Shown: piece by piece, positions 28,601-36,922 of the stretch | Layout of the letters: the number at the start of each line of letters is the position of its first letter | Position numbering within the stretch: position 1 is the first letter of the stretch | From: Argopecten irradians | Taxonomy: Eukaryota; Mollusca; Bivalvia; Pectinida; Pectinidae | Direction: 5' to 3' | Assembly: GCF_041381155.1 (NCBI RefSeq) | Contig: NC_091137.1 | Coordinates: 27,697,351 to 27,761,350 of the forward strand | DNA length: 64,000 bases | Program-made: the position numbers and the translations under genes | The notes under the pieces: generated by a model | Told to the model about the DNA's origin: nothing | The model's input: the letters and a program-made list of their open reading frames with translations, nothing else | Databases searched by the model: none

Positions 28601-31600
28601 TACAATGATAATGACGTTGTAATAAGCGCTTGACGTTCATAGACTATATGAATGCCAACTGCGCTTGGTAAGGTAACATAGAGACATAGTGGGACTGCAG
28701 TGACGATATAAATGTAATTGTGAAAGTTTCAGTTAGCAAACTCTATGTGTCACTTTGTTCGAGATCTTTTTTTCTTTCTAATGCAATTATGTCTACATCA
28801 TCTTCTATTAGGAACTACGTACAGTTGTATCTGTTATTATTACATTCGCTTTTGATTTTGCAGTTTGTAACCAAGGAAAATGGGGTCGAGGTTGTAGAAT
28901 GAATTGTGAGTGCAGTAATCATGGTAATTGTAACCCATTTAATGGAGTTTGTGATTGTTATCCGGGATTCAACGGTACTAGCTGCCAGTTTTGTAAGTAG
29001 AAAACTTTTGTTTGTATTTACACCATCTTATAACCAACAACATAACACATTCAAACTTTATATATGAAATAAACAAAAGTCGATTATCTTGTTCTAAGTT
29101 GATCAATTGAAAAGAACGTTTGATAGACACTACATTGAAATTATATCGACATGACGCATAAAATCATTTGCATTAAATATAGGAAAAAAATACGAAATAT
29201 TTGTCAAATGTTCGATTGCAAAATAATCTAGACACTACCAGACGGTTGCCCGGCCTTACATAAAGGTTCACTTTCTGTCAATGTTTTATTTCAATGCAAG
29301 GTTTTATTGCAGCCTGTCCGGCTAACACATATGGCAAGAATTGTGCACAGTCATGCGATTGCAATGGCGAGACATGCAACCCTATGAATGGCCTCTGTAC
29401 GTGTTCTCCAGGGAAAAAAGGTCATCATTGCGAACAATGTAAGTACACCGTCAGAATATAATTGGTTTGTAAATCATGTTGATGAACTAAAGGTAAATTT
29501 TTCTGTTCCTCCTAAGTCTCTCCGAAATGATACAGTCTAAGTTGGTTTGAGTTGAGAATTTTTCTCGATAGTGACGCCTCTGGATTCTGTCGTTTAGCGG
29601 ATACCCATCGGTGCATAGAAATGGCAGTAGCGTTTGGTCCGTCTTAACATTCAGCATAAAGTACAAGTGTAGTCTTGTTTATACCTTGGACATTAATTTC
29701 TTTATTCTAAGACGAGGAAAACATATTTCTAAAAAACACACAATTATCTACAAGGAACACATAACATACAAGACAATATATGAAAGAGAATCAAAACAAA
29801 ATGCTCGTTGTCTTGTGAGCGCATGGGAACATTACCTGCTCTGTAGATTCCGATGTATGATGCATACTGCAGTAAACATGAATCGGGGTAGTCCTTGGTC
29901 AGATATAGTCTATATCGAGCGATGATACTATGACCGCTTAAGGGTACCCTTAAAGGACCTAAATTATTGATGTGACATTCAGGACTTTTAAATCATGAAA
30001 TATTATGGTAAATAGATAAAAACAACATGTATTTTCTATTTCTTTACAATTTGATGCAGTAATCAAAAGTGCCTTTTTCTTTTACAAGCCTGTGAGTCTA
30101 CCCATTTTGGCTTTGACTGTGCCCAGCCGTGTGTTTGTCAGAACGAAGGTGTATGTAACTCTGTTAATGGCGATTGTCATTGTCAGCCCGGCTGGTCGGG
30201 AGTACGGTGCGATAAACGTAAGTTCGTCACACTTATTTTACACATGAATACATTTAATACATGGATAAGCTATCAAGGGCACCAGGTGTATTGCAAGACG
30301 TATGCAAGATCATATGAGTGTTCAAAGGTGACCTCCGTATTCAATGGTATACTACTACATATAATGTAAATACCAAAAGCACACTTTGATTTTTAAATGG
30401 TATGCATTTACAATGGAACACTTTAGTTAACACCAAAGATGGCAACGTAATTCATAATTCATGCCACAGATTGGTCTTGACGGTTGTTCACGTAGCCATT
30501 AAAGATATATGAAATAACCCCTAACTAAGTTTAAATCATATTATCATTTCTCATATTCTATTTTTAAATCTACATTTCAATCTTTAGAGTATCATAATAC
30601 CCTTCTTTCTATCTTGTTTTATCAGCCTGTCCTGAGGGTCAGTATGGCGTGGACTGTGGTCAGACCTGTCCACAATGTCAGAACGACGGAACATGTGACA
30701 GCATCACCGGGCAGTGCGCATGTCCGGCAGGTTTTATGGGTCCTTTATGTAATGACAGTAAGTGTTGTATAAGTATTTATTATCAAATATAAATATATTG
30801 ATATTACGCATTCACGCCAAAGTATTCTCTGATGGATTGTCATCTGCCAATCAAATCACACATGGCTTTGCTTTGTTTATTCTGTAAGCCGTGAGTTGTA
30901 TTATCAGTGCAAAATACTAGAATAAAATTAATACAATTTAATCCGCTATTTACTTACTGGTGTGAAAATGATCTGAGTCCCTGAATATACGATGTTTTGC
31001 AGCATGTTCTCCGGGGACGTGGGGAAGTAGTTGTTCTCAAAAGTGCCCTGCAGCATGTCCATTTACTTGTTTTATCACCACGGGTATGTGTACATGTCTT
31101 CCAGGAACTTGTCTAAATGGGGGTACTTGTAATATTAAGGTGAGTAAAGCTAATTAAAAATATTATATGATTTTAAAAGTTATAACAAAAAAAGAAATGC
31201 ACGATCTGATCTCGTCCATACTTCGCCTGAAATATCCTTAGTCCTGAGATAATTATCGTACATCTGGCAGTAATGTCCCCAAGTCAATGACGGAGATCGA
31301 TCATGCCAGCAAAAGAAGGTGGCTGTCGACTTATATGTCAGAAACTTGAACGACAAACCGAGTGATTTTGTTACTTTGTTCTTTGCTAATGTGGAACAGC
31401 TACTTTAAAGATGTTCCACCGCTGACAAATGGCATTTAGTATTTTTCTTCAGTTACAAAAGTTACTTACTTTATTCCATTACAACCATTGAAAAGTTTGA
31501 GCTTCTAATTTTACTTTATGTTAAAATATAAAAAATAATAATTAATTGCATCCCGAAAAAATTCTGTGACACTATATCCTATATGGAATGAAGTACTGAT

Positions 31601-33586
31601 TGTGCATGCACCAAAGGCAAAATATAGTACTTTATATTATTTTTGTGTTAATTAGACATTTATGTACACGATTAAACACCAATTATTGTTCAAATGATGA
31701 ATAACATTTATGCTCTGTCGGCGGTGGAGCATCTTTAAAGGTACTTTCAATCATTTTTGTTCCGAGGTAACCATAGAAACCGGAAAACATTTCCTTGATA
31801 AGTCCAAGCATTTCTGAACACCTACCCGACATGATATGCTATTTTGTCAAACATTTATAATTGCAGGGTACGTGCTACTGTACATCAGGTTTTTATGGTA
31901 ACGACTGTTCCCAGACAACAGAAGAACAAGTTCCTGGCTTAGTGTCCGCACATACGTCCACTAGATCATCAGGTATTAGACATTAAGCTCATGTTGGGTC
32001 TTTCATACGTCCACTAGATCATCAGGTATTAGACATTAAGCTCATGTTGGGTCTTTCATACGTCCACTAGATCATCAGGTATTAGACATTAAGCTCATGT
32101 TGGGTCTTTCATACGTCCACTAGATCATCAGGTATTAGACATTAAGCTCATGTTGGGTCTTTCATACGTCCACTAGATCATCAGGTATTAGACATTAAGC
32201 TCATGTTGGGTCTTTCATACGTCCACTAGATCATCAGGTATTAGACATTAAACTCATGTTGGGTCTTTCATACGTCCACTAGATCATCAGGTATTAGACA
32301 TTAAGCTCATGTTGGGTCTTTCATACGTCCACTAGATCATCAGGTATTAGACATTAAGCTCATGTTGGGTCTTTCATACGTCCACTAGATCATCAGGTAT
32401 TAGACATTAAGCTCATGTTGGGTCTTTCATACGTCCACTAGATCATCAGGTATTAGACATTAAGCTCATGTTGGGTCTTTCATACGTCCACTAGATCATC
32501 AGGTATTAGACATTAAGCTCATGTTGGGTCTTTCATACGTCCACTAGATCCTCAGGTATTAGACATTAAGCTCATGTTGGGTCTTTCATTGACTTCTACA
32601 CAATAGTATTTTATTAAACATTTAGCGCTATAGTTGGCAAATATAGATGAAATTGTGATATTTAGAAGCATATTCAAAGCGATTAAACAGCAACCAAGCA
32701 GTCATTTACAAGTTAATACACTCCTTTGATTCCAGATGCTGGTATATACATTAGTAAGGGATCAATGGCTGGTCTAGTTTTGGGATTGATCGTTCTGGCA
32801 CTAATTTCGGTAACGACAGTGTTTTTACTGATGCGCAAAAGATATACCGGTCAATTTATACACGGACCAAATGGTTCAGCAAAAACAAACTTTTCTCCTG
32901 AGGTCAAAGACGTGAGTATTAATATGGAAGCTATCTGTTATCGTCAAATTTAGAATTAACTGCTATCTTAGCATGCATCTAGCCTCACTTTGTGTATTTT
33001 ATAGCATTCTATAAAATATATACTTCATAAAGCTCTAAATACTACTTATAACAAATGTTCTTTATATTTTAAGATGACGACATGTATCATAATGTTGGTT
33101 TCTTTGATTACTAATAGTCTCAATATTTTCCAATAATTTGCCAACGTTTTCCCGGTGTCTTTTTTATTCAGACATGTAAATACATATTGCTTTAAAAATT
33201 GAACTGTTGCAAATTGATATAACACTTTAAGAGAAAGAAAGAAAATAATGGTGGAGGCACCCAGCTCAATGTATGAAGCATATGCGTATATTTCCACTAA
33301 CTAAGTTCAAGAATGTTATTGTCTTTGTCAAGTTCGTCATTGTGTTTTGTGACGATTTCTTGTACAACAAAAGTTTGATATATTCTTCAACTTTTTGTAA
33401 AATTTAATGTCTTTATGACATAACGATAATGTGGTATTAGCTATTTGAAGCGTACTTACACTATGTTTACCTATTCTCCAGGACACAACTGATGGTGCCG
33501 CTGGTTTCTCTAATCCGCTCCATTTTACCGAGTTCACCACACCAAAGACTGATCCTGATGCATCTCATAAAGATAGTGCGGCTTAA
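99..33586 (+). CDS. Large multi-domain EGF/WSC/LamG membrane receptor, 3' part (43 exons)
   Basis: Exons seen: 99-205, 493-623, 1236-1354, 2024-2154, 2765-2917, 4031-4155, 4770-4907, 5267-5482, 6187-6276, 6537-6617, 7339-7468, 7865-7968, 8746-8848, 10113-10230, 10684-10829, 11692-11806, 12297-12439, 12722-12909, 13520-13695, 14305-14394, 14600-14762, 16435-16533, 17254-17425, 17775-17829, 20101-20249, 20514-20653, 21139-21284, 22734-22926, 23484-23636, 24170-24317, 24669-24790, 25232-25407, 27030-27111, 27564-27678, 28018-28167, 28864-28992, 29313-29438, 30089-30217, 30626-30757, 31003-31139, 31867-31972, 32736-32911, 33482-33586. Each has AG/GT borders and all phases agree, giving about 1,901 codons to the TAA. 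The start codon and signal peptide lie upstream of the window. The module order suggests a cell-surface adhesion or scavenger-type receptor of the MEGF/Draper style; ligand and role are unknown. Introns hold only repeats or nothing I recognise. Single exon borders could be wrong or alternatively spliced. Confidence 0.88.
960..1080 (+). repeat. Compound microsatellite (TG)n (TCTG)n (TCCG)n
   Basis: A GT/TCTG-rich run passes into five TCCG units near 1060-1078. It lies in the intron before exon 1236-1354. The open frame across it (Val/Cys/Ser-rich) is only a by-product of the repeat. Confidence 0.9.
1302..1520 (+). repeat. Tandem duplication of an exon end with its splice donor (about 3.3 copies)
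   Basis: A 65-68 bp unit starts at 1302, 1370, 1435 and (partial) 1500. The first copy is the true end of exon 1236-1354 plus donor GTAAAT. The second and third keep the exon-like sequence and a donor after CAGAGA(T/C)AG (GTAAAT and GTAAGT). Read in the exon frame, copy 2 has TGA and copy 3 replaces a Cys by Arg, so they look like non-coding echoes. Confidence 0.9.
3245..3353. repeat. Short palindromic MITE-like element, copy 1
   Basis: Arms GGTGTTAAAACGCCTTGG (3268-3288) and CCAAGGCGTTATAACACC (3311-3331), with the pairing extending out to GGTCCTTTG and CAAAGGTCC at the ends. A related copy in the opposite orientation lies near 16796-16880. Confidence 0.75.
3480..3950. repeat. Dispersed repeat stretch in intron 5
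   Basis: The segments around 3640-3690 (CACCCGGTCACATTATACTG) and 3880-3945 (TTTAGTCGCCTTTTACGA and the GCCCTACCTGCAGGGC hairpin) look like interspersed repeats that I recall from bivalve genomes. No copy number can be measured here. The 64-codon frame inside is not a gene. Confidence 0.45.
4031..7468 (+). CDS. Half fibronectin type II module plus laminin-G-like domain (exons 6-11)
   Basis: Part of the large receptor gene. Exon 4031-4155 carries the first half of a fibronectin type II module: [17 protein letters not shown] matches the CxFPFxYxGxxYxxC signature. The usual second half (WC..T then C) is not seen. Exon 4770-4907 moves instead into a laminin-G/concanavalin-like fold: [17 protein letters not shown], then [20 protein letters not shown] (5267-5482), [11 protein letters not shown] and GRFKGMVK (6187-6276), KIWKRALSP (6537-6617) and LVGHWELGE (7339-7468). 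This order fits Laminin_G_3/LamGL domains, which in other proteins bind glycans or matrix. Most introns inside the domain are phase 0. No exon for the missing FN2 half was found in 4156-4769. Confidence 0.8.
7865..12909 (+). CDS. Gly-rich repetitive extracellular region (exons 12-18)
   Basis: Part of the large receptor gene. Seven exons encode alternating short beta-prone stretches and glycine clusters: [100 protein letters not shown] and [13 protein letters not shown]. The rhythm is a Gly cluster, then I-x-I/L-x-A, then a repeated 'GxIxAxG' turn, as in Gly-rich beta-helix-like regions of large secreted and surface proteins. The family assignment is by pattern only. A CWCP-type Cys pair block in exon 12297-12439 ([18 protein letters not shown]) interrupts it. 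The region links the LamG-like and WSC domains. Confidence 0.75.
8015..8190 (+). repeat. Imperfect tandem duplication with TGACGTCA-like motifs
   Basis: Two successive copies of about 85-90 bp share ATTTTGACGTCAT, then ACTACGTTGTTTT and (A)TGACGTT. A related single segment appears in another intron at about 13015-13090, so this is probably a dispersed element with CRE-like motifs. Confidence 0.6.
10420..10645 (+). repeat. SINE-like dispersed repeat, copy 1
   Basis: GGAGTACACGGAGAG, CGACCAGCGGTCATTACCTG, CGGGATTCGATCTC and GTTCGACCACCG occur in the same order as in 49755-49980. The CGGGATTCGA block resembles a tRNA B-box, so a tRNA-derived SINE is possible. Confidence 0.5.
10905..11040 (+). 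repeat. Dispersed repeat with CGTTATAAGC motif
   Basis: ACACGGCTATAACGAACC and TCGTTATAAGCATAGTTCG form imperfect mirrored motifs. It resembles a common short interspersed element of molluscs by recollection only. Confidence 0.35.
13520..14762 (+). CDS. WSC domain (exons 19-21)
   Basis: Part of the large receptor gene. The three exons encode a WSC domain, a small Cys-rich putative carbohydrate-binding module known from yeast stress sensors, polycystin-1 and KREMEN. Visible landmarks: [55 protein letters not shown] and TNRILVF. The eight expected cysteines and the GY-x-Y-x-G-x-E-x(4)-CYC core are intact. Phases between the exons are 2 and 2. A short tail with CEPWC follows and leads to the EGF array. 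Together with the LamG-like domain it suggests glycan recognition by this receptor (inference). Confidence 0.88.
15295..16379. mobile_element. TIR DNA element, about 1.08 kb, in intron 21
   Basis: The left end GGCCCCTTGACACTGGATGA and the reverse complement of the right end (ACCCCCTTCACACTAGACGA) form imperfect terminal inverted repeats of about 25 bp. The inside is unusually GC- and CpG-rich and full of CTACGA on one side and TCGTAG on the other. The 112-codon frame at 15434-15772 has no recognised transposase motif, so the element is probably non-autonomous. The superfamily is not fixed; Harbinger-like ends are a guess. Confidence 0.65.
16435..31972 (+). CDS. Array of about 20 MEGF/Draper-type EGF modules (exons 22-41)
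   Basis: Part of the large receptor gene. Twenty modules share the atypical EGF pattern CxCxxGxxGxxC followed by a short C-P-x-G-x-(Y/F)-G-x-x-C segment. Examples: [96 protein letters not shown] and [12 protein letters not shown]. This is the module of MEGF10/11, Draper, CED-1 and SCARF receptors. In the later part (exons 35-39) nearly every exon is one module bounded by phase-1 introns, as expected for growth by exon duplication. The junction between exons 23484-23636 and 24170-24317 (CRSCP then GPTCQC) is irregular, as though part of a module were lost. Exon 31867-31972 ends in a short Ser/Thr-rich stalk. Confidence 0.88.
16796..16880. repeat. Short palindromic MITE-like element, copy 2
   Basis: GGTGTTAAAACGCCTTGG (16806-16823) pairs with CCAGGGCGGATAACACC (16839-16855). 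The right flank (GACCGAATCAAAAG) is the reverse complement of the left flank of the element at 3245-3353, so the two are related but inverted. Confidence 0.7.
18008..19254. mobile_element. Long fold-back element (about 1.25 kb) in intron 24
   Basis: The two halves are imperfect reverse complements along nearly their full length, meeting near 18630. Visible pairs: TTTGGGCCCTCTGGTGGCC (about 18050) with GGCCACCAGAGGGCCCAAA (about 19215), CAGATACCCGGGGGTTAGGA (about 18090) with TCCTAACCCCCGGGTATCTG (about 19170), and the G-rich run 18465-18500 with the C-rich run 18770-18797. No coding capacity. Confidence 0.85.
20782..21089 (+). repeat. Exact-looking 154-bp tandem duplication before exon 21139-21284
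   Basis: 20782-20935 and 20936-21089 read the same, base for base as far as I compared. The duplication ends about 50 bases before the acceptor of the next exon. Confidence 0.92.
22655..22693 (+). repeat. Poly(T) run of about 39
   Basis: An uninterrupted T run lies about 40 bases upstream of the acceptor of exon 22734-22926. It may serve as the polypyrimidine tract, or be the tail of a minus-strand retrocopy insertion. Confidence 0.85.
23640..23965 (+). repeat. AT-rich minisatellite, 37-40 bp unit, about 8 copies
   Basis: The core CATAACCATGAAATACACTT recurs at about 23677, 23714, 23751, 23788, 23826, 23866, 23903 and 23941. The array begins directly at the splice donor of exon 23484-23636. 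Confidence 0.85.
24920..25080 (+). repeat. Dispersed repeat with TGACGT motifs, copy 1
   Basis: Shares order and sequence with 28545-28715: ATTGTAATGTCACAATGATA against ATTGTGACGTTACAATGATA, then TTGGTAAGGTTGCATAG against TTGGTAAGGTAACATAG. Confidence 0.65.
26035..26095 (+). repeat. Short tandem duplication (about 27 bp x 2)
   Basis: AACAAGGGGTAATAATAAAA followed by TGCACA occurs twice in succession in the intron after exon 25232-25407. Confidence 0.85.
28328..28471. repeat. Palindromic element, 37-bp arms
   Basis: The left arm 28328-28364 (CATTGAACGTCTTTCAGTTG...) and right arm 28435-28471 (...CAACTGAAAGACGTTCAATG) are nearly perfect reverse complements around a loop of about 70 bp. The loop contains another copy of CAGTTGGCATTCATA. 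Confidence 0.85.
28545..28715 (+). repeat. Dispersed repeat with TGACGT motifs, copy 2
   Basis: Second copy of the element at 24920-25080. It lies directly downstream of the palindrome 28328-28471, and its GAATGCCAACTG (about 28650) repeats a motif of that palindrome, so the two may be one composite element. Confidence 0.6.
31403..31740. mobile_element. MITE with TTAA-flanked TIRs in intron 40
   Basis: TIRs of about 33 bp: AGATGTTCCACCGCTGACA at the left and TGTCGGCGGTGGAGCATCT at the right. Both ends abut TTAA (31405-31408 and 31735-31738), the target site typical of piggyBac-type elements. The inside of about 260 bp is AT-rich and non-coding. Confidence 0.8.
31951..32589 (+). repeat. 53-bp minisatellite made from exon end plus splice donor, 12 copies
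   Basis: The unit CATACGTCCACTAGATCATC... recurs every 53 bp from 31951 to 32534 with almost no changes (one G to A and one A to C seen). The first copy includes the last 22 bases of exon 31867-31972 and its donor GTATTA; the other 11 lie in the intron, each with the same AG|GTATTA. Confidence 0.95.
32736..33586 (+). CDS. Transmembrane helix and cytoplasmic tail (exons 42-43)
   Basis: Part of the large receptor gene. Exon 32736-32911 encodes a hydrophobic helix ([20 protein letters not shown]) followed by basic MRKR, which fits a type I protein with the C terminus in the cytosol. The tail of about 60 residues ends at TAA 33584-33586. It contains [11 protein letters not shown], a near-NPxY element with one extra residue and no tyrosine. 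A single Tyr lies next to the membrane (RKRYTG). No YxxL/ITAM pair, NPxY or PDZ-type end is seen, unlike Draper, MEGF10 and CED-1. Confidence 0.9.
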
Positions 33587-34284
33587 CAATGAAGTCAAGT
33601 TCATTATCATGTTGTAGTGATTATTAATTAGTTAACTCTTTCATCATCATGTCTACCAGTCTCCTGTCTCCACCTTATCCATAACTTGACATATCCTAGA
33701 TCCATTCTCATATCCCGATGCTATGTTCACAGTGAGCTTTGCGATGGAAGTCAAAAGCGAAATATTCCTACCAAATATGGATTTGCTTGCCGTACAAGAG
33801 ATTATCAGTTGCCGTTTATGACCTACAAAATTGGATTGTGTTCCTTCATACCAATCGCGAATATATTTTTCATCCACGTTTGTTTTTTATTTCGTGTATG
33901 TCTATGTATTTGTATATTAAAACTGAAAATACAGAGAGTCTTCGTGGTTTCCTTTATAACCACATCAAATGAAATATTAGTCCATAGATGAATACTATCA
34001 TTAAATACCGTCTCCGTCAGCTGACAGAGCATGTTTACGATAAATACAATGAGTCGTGCCGTAAGATAGTTAAGCAAGTTGGTATTCTAAAACATTAGCT
34101 AACCTAAAGTTTTATTTAACGTAGGGTTTTAAAACAGCTTGTAACCTATTGAAATCCAAAATCCGATTTTGTTCAATGGACTCTAAACAATTATGATAAT
34201 TCTTAAATATTTGAAATCACTGTAGAGACTAGAGCTGAAATATTCGTTACCATTTAATGTTAAAATATTCACCAGAATGTACAG
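33587..34284. other. Intergenic interval between convergent genes
   Basis: This stretch lies between the stop of the receptor gene (plus) and the stop of the first Tg1 gene (minus), so the two genes converge. It should contain both 3' UTRs. ATTAAA near 33918 (plus) and ATTAAA near 34258 (read on minus) are possible weak poly(A) signals. No exon is recognisable. Confidence 0.5.
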
Positions 34285-36837
34285 TTATTGTACGCCACAC
34301 TTCAGAGTTTCAATAAGTCCAATGTTGACTGTTTCTTCTCCTACTTGTTCACCTCGAACGTCGGCACAGAAGCACACGCTTCCAGTACATTGAATGGGAG
34401 CGTAGCTTCCGATTTCTGTACAGTAATGGATTTTACCATATATTCTTTTCTGTGAGTACTCGTATTGTGCACGTGCACATGCTGTATAGAAAAAAAGACA
34501 TGTTTAGATATAATTATTACACGTTTTTATAAATATTTCTTCTATTATGACTGTATTATTTTCGGTAGTATCGTTCAATAGTATTTAACATGTTGATTTT
34601 CTTGATAAGATTATGTTTCGTTTTAGCTTATTCGTGTAACATAAAGTTATCTTATTTTGTTTGGATTGTTATTGTCTGGAATGCGGTAGCGGGGTACAAT
34701 CGTAATATTTAGAGTCTCAGTATACCTACCACAATCAGTGTCAACAGCTCGAGCTTCTGTGAAGTCATTATCTGTCAGAATGGTTCCATCCGCGGCTACA
34801 CAACGGCAACTAAAACAGTGATAATTATAGCATTATACATCTCGTCCATCATCAAACATGTACAATGAAAATATTTAGATAGCGACATTTTGTTAAGAAC
34901 AAAGAAAACACAAATGCAGTCTCAACAAAGATGACAATGGTTGCCTAATATGTATATCAATTTATATGGTTTGCTATAATTTAATATTTAATGATTATTC
35001 TCAATATCTTAAGGGTTTATGACGTCATAGACAGAACTAAATACTAATTAGAATTAATATTAATTAAAAATTGATTAAAGATATATATGTACTTTTACAA
35101 TAAAACAAGAGTTGACTTGTGGCGCATTGATATCTTAGCCAATAGATAAGTTTGGCCAATGACTGTCCCGCTTTGAAAATTCCTGGAGAAATCGTTCTGT
35201 ATGGATGACGTCATAATGTACATAAACTGATTTTAAATGTTACTAAGATAAAATAAATCATATAAGCTTGAATAGAAGCTAAATTGACTCAATGGGACGT
35301 TATTTTGTTGTAAATACTGTACATTTTATATGTTCGACCACATGTGAAAAGAGTTTTTGAGTCAATGTGTAATCGAATGAAATTAAAGTATATTATTATT
35401 ATATTATTATTATTTAAATTTAATTAACTGACTGAACATGGAAACAATTAGACTACACTAACTTTCCGTCCTTTCACTAACGTTGATCATGAGCATTATC
35501 CATCAGATACTGATGTTTATACTTACTGTCCGTACATGCACTGACGTGGAGCGTATGTACCGTCCTCCAGACACTGGGGTTTAGTTGTTTCAGCCGGTCG
35601 GACGCCCGTTTCCTCCCACACCTGGTTCTCCAGGTCCTGTATGTAGTCATACTCTTTCTGACAGGTTTCCGTAGCTTCCACCTGATCCGGAGCATCAGTG
35701 ACAGCTACTGTTGACGGAAGCAATTTGGCAAATGTTACACGAACTATATAATATACATTAGATTGCTACAATGTGTTACAATGTATACATATTTCGTAGT
35801 TTAACTTAATCTACCAAAACTGTTAGAGTACATTAAAATTTTTTTTTTTCATTGTACTGAATATCTTCTCATTGTGCATAATGAAAATATATTTGCTAGC
35901 ATAAATATAGATATATTATTAGCAAAATCTGCAGTAAGAAGAGGATCAAAATTTTGGTTGCAAATTCACTCTGCAATCTTATTTTGACAGGATTCAGTGA
36001 AAAAAATAATGTGTTTAAACCATAGGTTAAAATGCTATTATTTTCTTTGAAACTCCTACTTCTCTTTTATCATCATCTCAATATGTCTATGATTTGATAT
36101 CTTTTTCGTGGACAACTGTGCGGCATATTGATTAATAACATCAATGAAAGGACTATGTATGTTTTGGGCCCTTTTAGCCCCAAATTTTCAAAACATTTGT
36201 TTAGTGATTTATTTGTTGTATTATACATATTTGTACATCTCTGATTCAACTATGATTACCGTTTTCTAATTTTGCAGCTGTATGTACAATGCTAACCATC
36301 CAAAATACACATAAATTATGAAAATGTGGAAATTTGGACAATTTTGGCCATTTTAGTGTCTATGAAACTTTAGAGCGCAACCTTTAATAAACTATTTATT
36401 GAGAATATGTATGCACTTCTTATACATCTTTAGAAGAAATATAAATTTAGTTCAAGGATGCACTCTGGTTTCGAAAGCATAAACAAAAATGGGCAAAATT
36501 GTAGAAATGTTCACACTTTCATAATTTATGCATATTTCGAATGGTTTCTATGGTATACTAAAACTATCTTAGCTATTAAATTAGGGATGAACTAAATATG
36601 TCAAATACAATGCTTTACATACTAAATAACGGTTTTGAAAATTTGACTCATTTGAGAACCAAATAGGGCCTAAACCATATACATTGGTATAGTCCTTTTA
36701 CGCTAATCATTGTAAAACAGAATAGTATGTATCAAATCTACAAAAGAAATAAAAAACATACCTTCAATTACTTGATCAGCCTCATCCGCTATGACGGCTG
36801 CGTTAAGGGCGAATAACACTATTATAATAGTTCTCAT
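34285..36837 (-). CDS. Secreted two-domain thyroglobulin type-1 protein (Tg1 gene 1)
   Basis: Four exons on the minus strand: 36837-36762, 35707-35527, 34809-34730 and 34481-34285, total 534 nt, 177 aa. It starts with a signal peptide (MRTIIIVLFALNAAVIA), followed by an acidic linker that the paralogues lack. Domain 1 runs from TCQKEYDYIQ through PQCLEDGTYAPRQC and CRCV to VDTDC. Domain 2 runs from CARAQYEYS through YCTEIGSYAPIQC, GSVCFCAD and LKC. These follow the Tg1 signature of six Cys with QC and CxCV, although the usual Trp of CWCV is replaced (R and F). Tg1 proteins such as equistatin and p41 Ii inhibit papain-like or aspartic proteases; whether this one does is unknown. Intron phases 1, 2 and 1 match the three plus-strand neighbours. 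Confidence 0.9.
36145..36702. repeat. Fold-back (inverted-repeat) element in intron 1 of Tg1 gene 1
   Basis: The left half read 36147-36355 is an imperfect reverse complement of 36484-36702. Visible pairs: GAAAGGACTATGTATG against the complement of the 3' end near 36700, a block around 36160-36200 against 36625-36680, and 36312-36355 against 36484-36527. About 555 bp long, no coding capacity. It looks like a long-hairpin MITE or fold-back element. Confidence 0.7.
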
Positions 36838-36910
36838 TGTGGTACTGTGTCGGTCAGAACGTTCTGTAACGTAATGGTCAAAGTGATAGGTTGATGATGC
36901 TGTTGGTTGA

Positions 36911-36922
36911 CCTTTTATATAG
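36911..36922 (-). promoter_or_regulatory. TATA box of Tg1 gene 1
   Basis: On the minus strand CTATATAAAAGG lies about 75-85 bases upstream of the ATG at 36837. Transcription would be expected to start near 36890, giving a short leader in the same exon. Confidence 0.75.

Noticed and set aside
29611-29925. 104-codon plus-strand frame
   Set aside because: Located in an intron between two phase-matched EGF exons; no domain recognised.
31951-32589. CRISPR-like array of 53-bp units
   Set aside because: There are no unique spacers; it is a head-to-tail minisatellite in an animal intron.
35477-35695. 72-codon minus-strand frame rich in Arg
   Set aside because: Wrong-frame reading of exon 2 of Tg1 gene 1.
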